Below, piece by piece: positions 5,288 to 6,194 of a DNA stretch of 6,194 bases. The translations under genes were made by a program, and so were the position numbers. Position 1 is the stretch's first letter, and each line of letters opens with the position of its first letter. This DNA is from Ferroglobus sp. (GTDB taxonomy: Archaea > Halobacteriota > Archaeoglobi > Archaeoglobales > Archaeoglobaceae). The DNA lies in the NCBI GenBank assembly GCA_015520115.1, contig WAQS01000057.1:1-6194 (forward strand), written 5' to 3'. The notes below the pieces were generated by a model that was not told the origin of the DNA, did not search any database, and was given only the letters and a program-made list of their open reading frames with translations.

Positions 5288-6194
5288 TTACTCTTTTCTT
5301 CTCGTCAGCTTGAGAGCCATCAAGGTGAAAATGCCGATAACAGGCATTATCATGCTTGAGTACTCCGGAATTGATGTGGGTGGTGTGGGAGTAATGCGTG
5401 TTAGCGGAAACTCGTCGATGTTTGTTGGCCTACTGTAGAAGTACGTGAGTACGTATTGGGAATCACAAATCCCGTCTGAATCGCTATCGCTACATGTATC
5501 GCTAAAGCCGGTGCCATCAGGCTTACCCCAGTAATTTCCACCGATATAAGGTCCGCCGACTATGTTCGTTCCAGGTGTTTTATACACGTACAACTTATTT
5601 CTAATCAACGGAGTAGAAGGTAGATCCGCGTTGCTGTTCGTGTTGTTGAAGTAGTTGTTGTAGATTGTGTTACCACTACTCCTTCCTATTGACAAACCTA
5701 CTTGATTTGATGCGATGATGTTATCCTTAATCGTATTTCGATAGCTGCCCACAATTGATATCCCTCTATCGTTAGCTGAAATATTGTTTTGAGCTACGGT
5801 GTTGAAATCAGAAATAGGACGGGATATTGGTCCCTTTATATATACTCCCAAACCGTTATGGGATATCTCATTTTCAGCCACTCTGTTGAACCTTGAATAA
5901 CTTATGGAAACTCCATACTGGTTATTGAATGTTACCACGTTCTTCGTGACAGTGTTGGCATTGGATAGTACTATTCCGATCCCCCTATTGTTGTTGTTTG
6001 AAACATTGTTTCCTGCTATTTCGTTTGCACTCGAATAATAACCTACAACGATACCGTCGTTATTGGAAGATACCGTGTTGTTTAAAATTTTGACAAGCGC
6101 GACTTTTAAAAACGAGATTCCAATACCCCAGTCGGTAATGATTAAGTTTTTCACCGTTACGTTGCTCACGTTGAATGCGTAAATTCCCTCGCTG
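5288..6194 (-). CDS. NosD-like right-handed beta-helix surface protein, C-terminal part
   Basis: The frame is open to the right edge: eight codons precede the GTG at 6169, reading SEGIYAFN and continuing the repeat pattern, so that GTG is not the start and the 5' end is missing. Visible are 301 residues, numbered here from V1 at 6169. About eight 22-28-residue rungs (up to residue 180) have the parallel beta-helix pattern G[IV]x[IV]...NTVxxNxIxxN seen in NosD/CASH-domain proteins. Then come GGPYIGGNYWG (205-215), a DxDxDGxxD calcium-loop-like motif (228-236) flanked by Cys226 and Cys235, a Thr/Pro-rich linker (257-266), and an IPEY motif, hydrophobic stretch and basic RRKE end resembling a PEF-CTERM sorting signal. 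It is probably exported and cell-surface attached; the ligand is unknown. Copper binding is not implied, as archaeal relatives commonly lie outside nos operons. Asn-rich composition contrasts with its neighbours. Confidence 0.85.
   Translation of the reverse strand, partial: SEGIYAFNVSNVTVKNLIITDWGIGISFLKVALVKILNNTVSSNNDGIVVGYYSSANEIAGNNVSNNNNRGIGIVLSNANTVTKNVVTFNNQYGVSISYSRFNRVAENEISHNGLGVYIKGPISRPISDFNTVAQNNISANDRGISIVGSYRNTIKDNIIASNQVGLSIGRSSGNTIYNNYFNNTNSNADLPSTPLIRNKLYVYKTPGTNIVGGPYIGGNYWGKPDGTGFSDTCSDSDSDGICDSQYVLTYFYSRPTNIDEFPLTRITPTPPTSIPEYSSMIMPVIGIFTLMALKLTRRKE
5291..5371 (-). other. PEF-CTERM-like sorting/anchor tail
   Basis: The last 27 residues follow a Thr/Pro linker: IPEY (267-270), a hydrophobic stretch with MPVIGIF, then LTRRKE. 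This tripartite form matches archaeosortase targets of the PEF-CTERM type, with Tyr in place of Phe. A plain C-terminal membrane anchor is the alternative. Confidence 0.6.
5630..6187 (-). repeat. Beta-helix rung array, about eight copies
   Basis: Protein-level tandem repeat of mostly 22-24 residues, one rung 28. Rungs start at GIYAF, GISFL, GIVVG, GIGIV, GVSIS, GVYIK, GISIV and GLSIG, most ending in an N-x-[IV]-xx-N turn (Asn ladder). The sixth rung is longer because of an insertion around KGPISRPISDFN. The DNA copies are strongly diverged, so this is not a simple nucleotide repeat. Confidence 0.8.

Noticed and set aside
5144..5438. Small + strand open frames (71 and 80 codons) over the proS/beta-helix gap
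   Set aside because: They overlap the ends of two supported genes on the other strand, have no Shine-Dalgarno or family similarity, and cross the predicted proS promoter.
6167..6169. GTG (- strand) as a start codon of the beta-helix protein
   Set aside because: The frame stays open to the window edge and the upstream residues continue the rung pattern; there is no signal peptide.
5630..6187. CRISPR-like or simple DNA repeat in the Asn-rich region
   Set aside because: Repeat units are coding, variable in length and diverged at the DNA level; they fit beta-helix rungs, not spacer-repeat arrays.

Overview
The window looks like a chromosomal piece of a euryarchaeon, most likely from the Archaeoglobales. 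Reasons: an archaeal-type Dph2, an archaeal hypoxanthine phosphoribosyltransferase, an archaeal/eukaryal-type prolyl-tRNA synthetase with a C-terminal Cys4 zinc module, A/T-rich archaeal promoters lying directly against start codons, and a surface protein with a PEF-CTERM-like tail. A 12-heme cytochrome c next to these genes resembles the iron-reducing or otherwise cytochrome-rich members of that order (Ferroglobus or Geoglobus type). The genus is inferred from general knowledge, not from a search.

Layout. Positions 1-2788 (+ strand) hold a compact, probably co-transcribed run: the C-terminal part of phosphoenolpyruvate synthase (ppsA, 5' end outside the window), hypoxanthine phosphoribosyltransferase (hpt) and the diphthamide synthesis enzyme dph2. 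Each gene overlaps the previous one, and both downstream genes have Shine-Dalgarno-like sequences inside the preceding gene. A 74-nt gap with a candidate promoter leads to a single gene (2863-3717, +) for a membrane-anchored cytochrome c with 12 CXXCH motifs. It converges on prolyl-tRNA synthetase proS (3730-5157, -), with only 12 nt between the two stop codons and a shared A/T-rich terminator zone. A 130-nt gap (5158-5287) carries the proS promoter, a near-palindrome and a hairpin with a U-rich loop. Beyond it lies the 3' part of a NosD-like right-handed beta-helix surface protein (5288-6194, -), whose 5' end is outside the window.

How the genes relate. The first three are housekeeping genes: PEP formation for gluconeogenesis, purine salvage, and modification of elongation factor 2. 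proS is also housekeeping. The cytochrome and the beta-helix protein both act outside the cytoplasmic membrane and are the accessory part of the window. The cytochrome's first heme site has the CXXCHxM form of NrfH quinol dehydrogenases, so it could collect electrons from the menaquinone pool, but no partner reductase gene is present here. No RNA gene, CRISPR array, insertion sequence or attachment site was seen, and no stretch over 300 nt lacks a gene.
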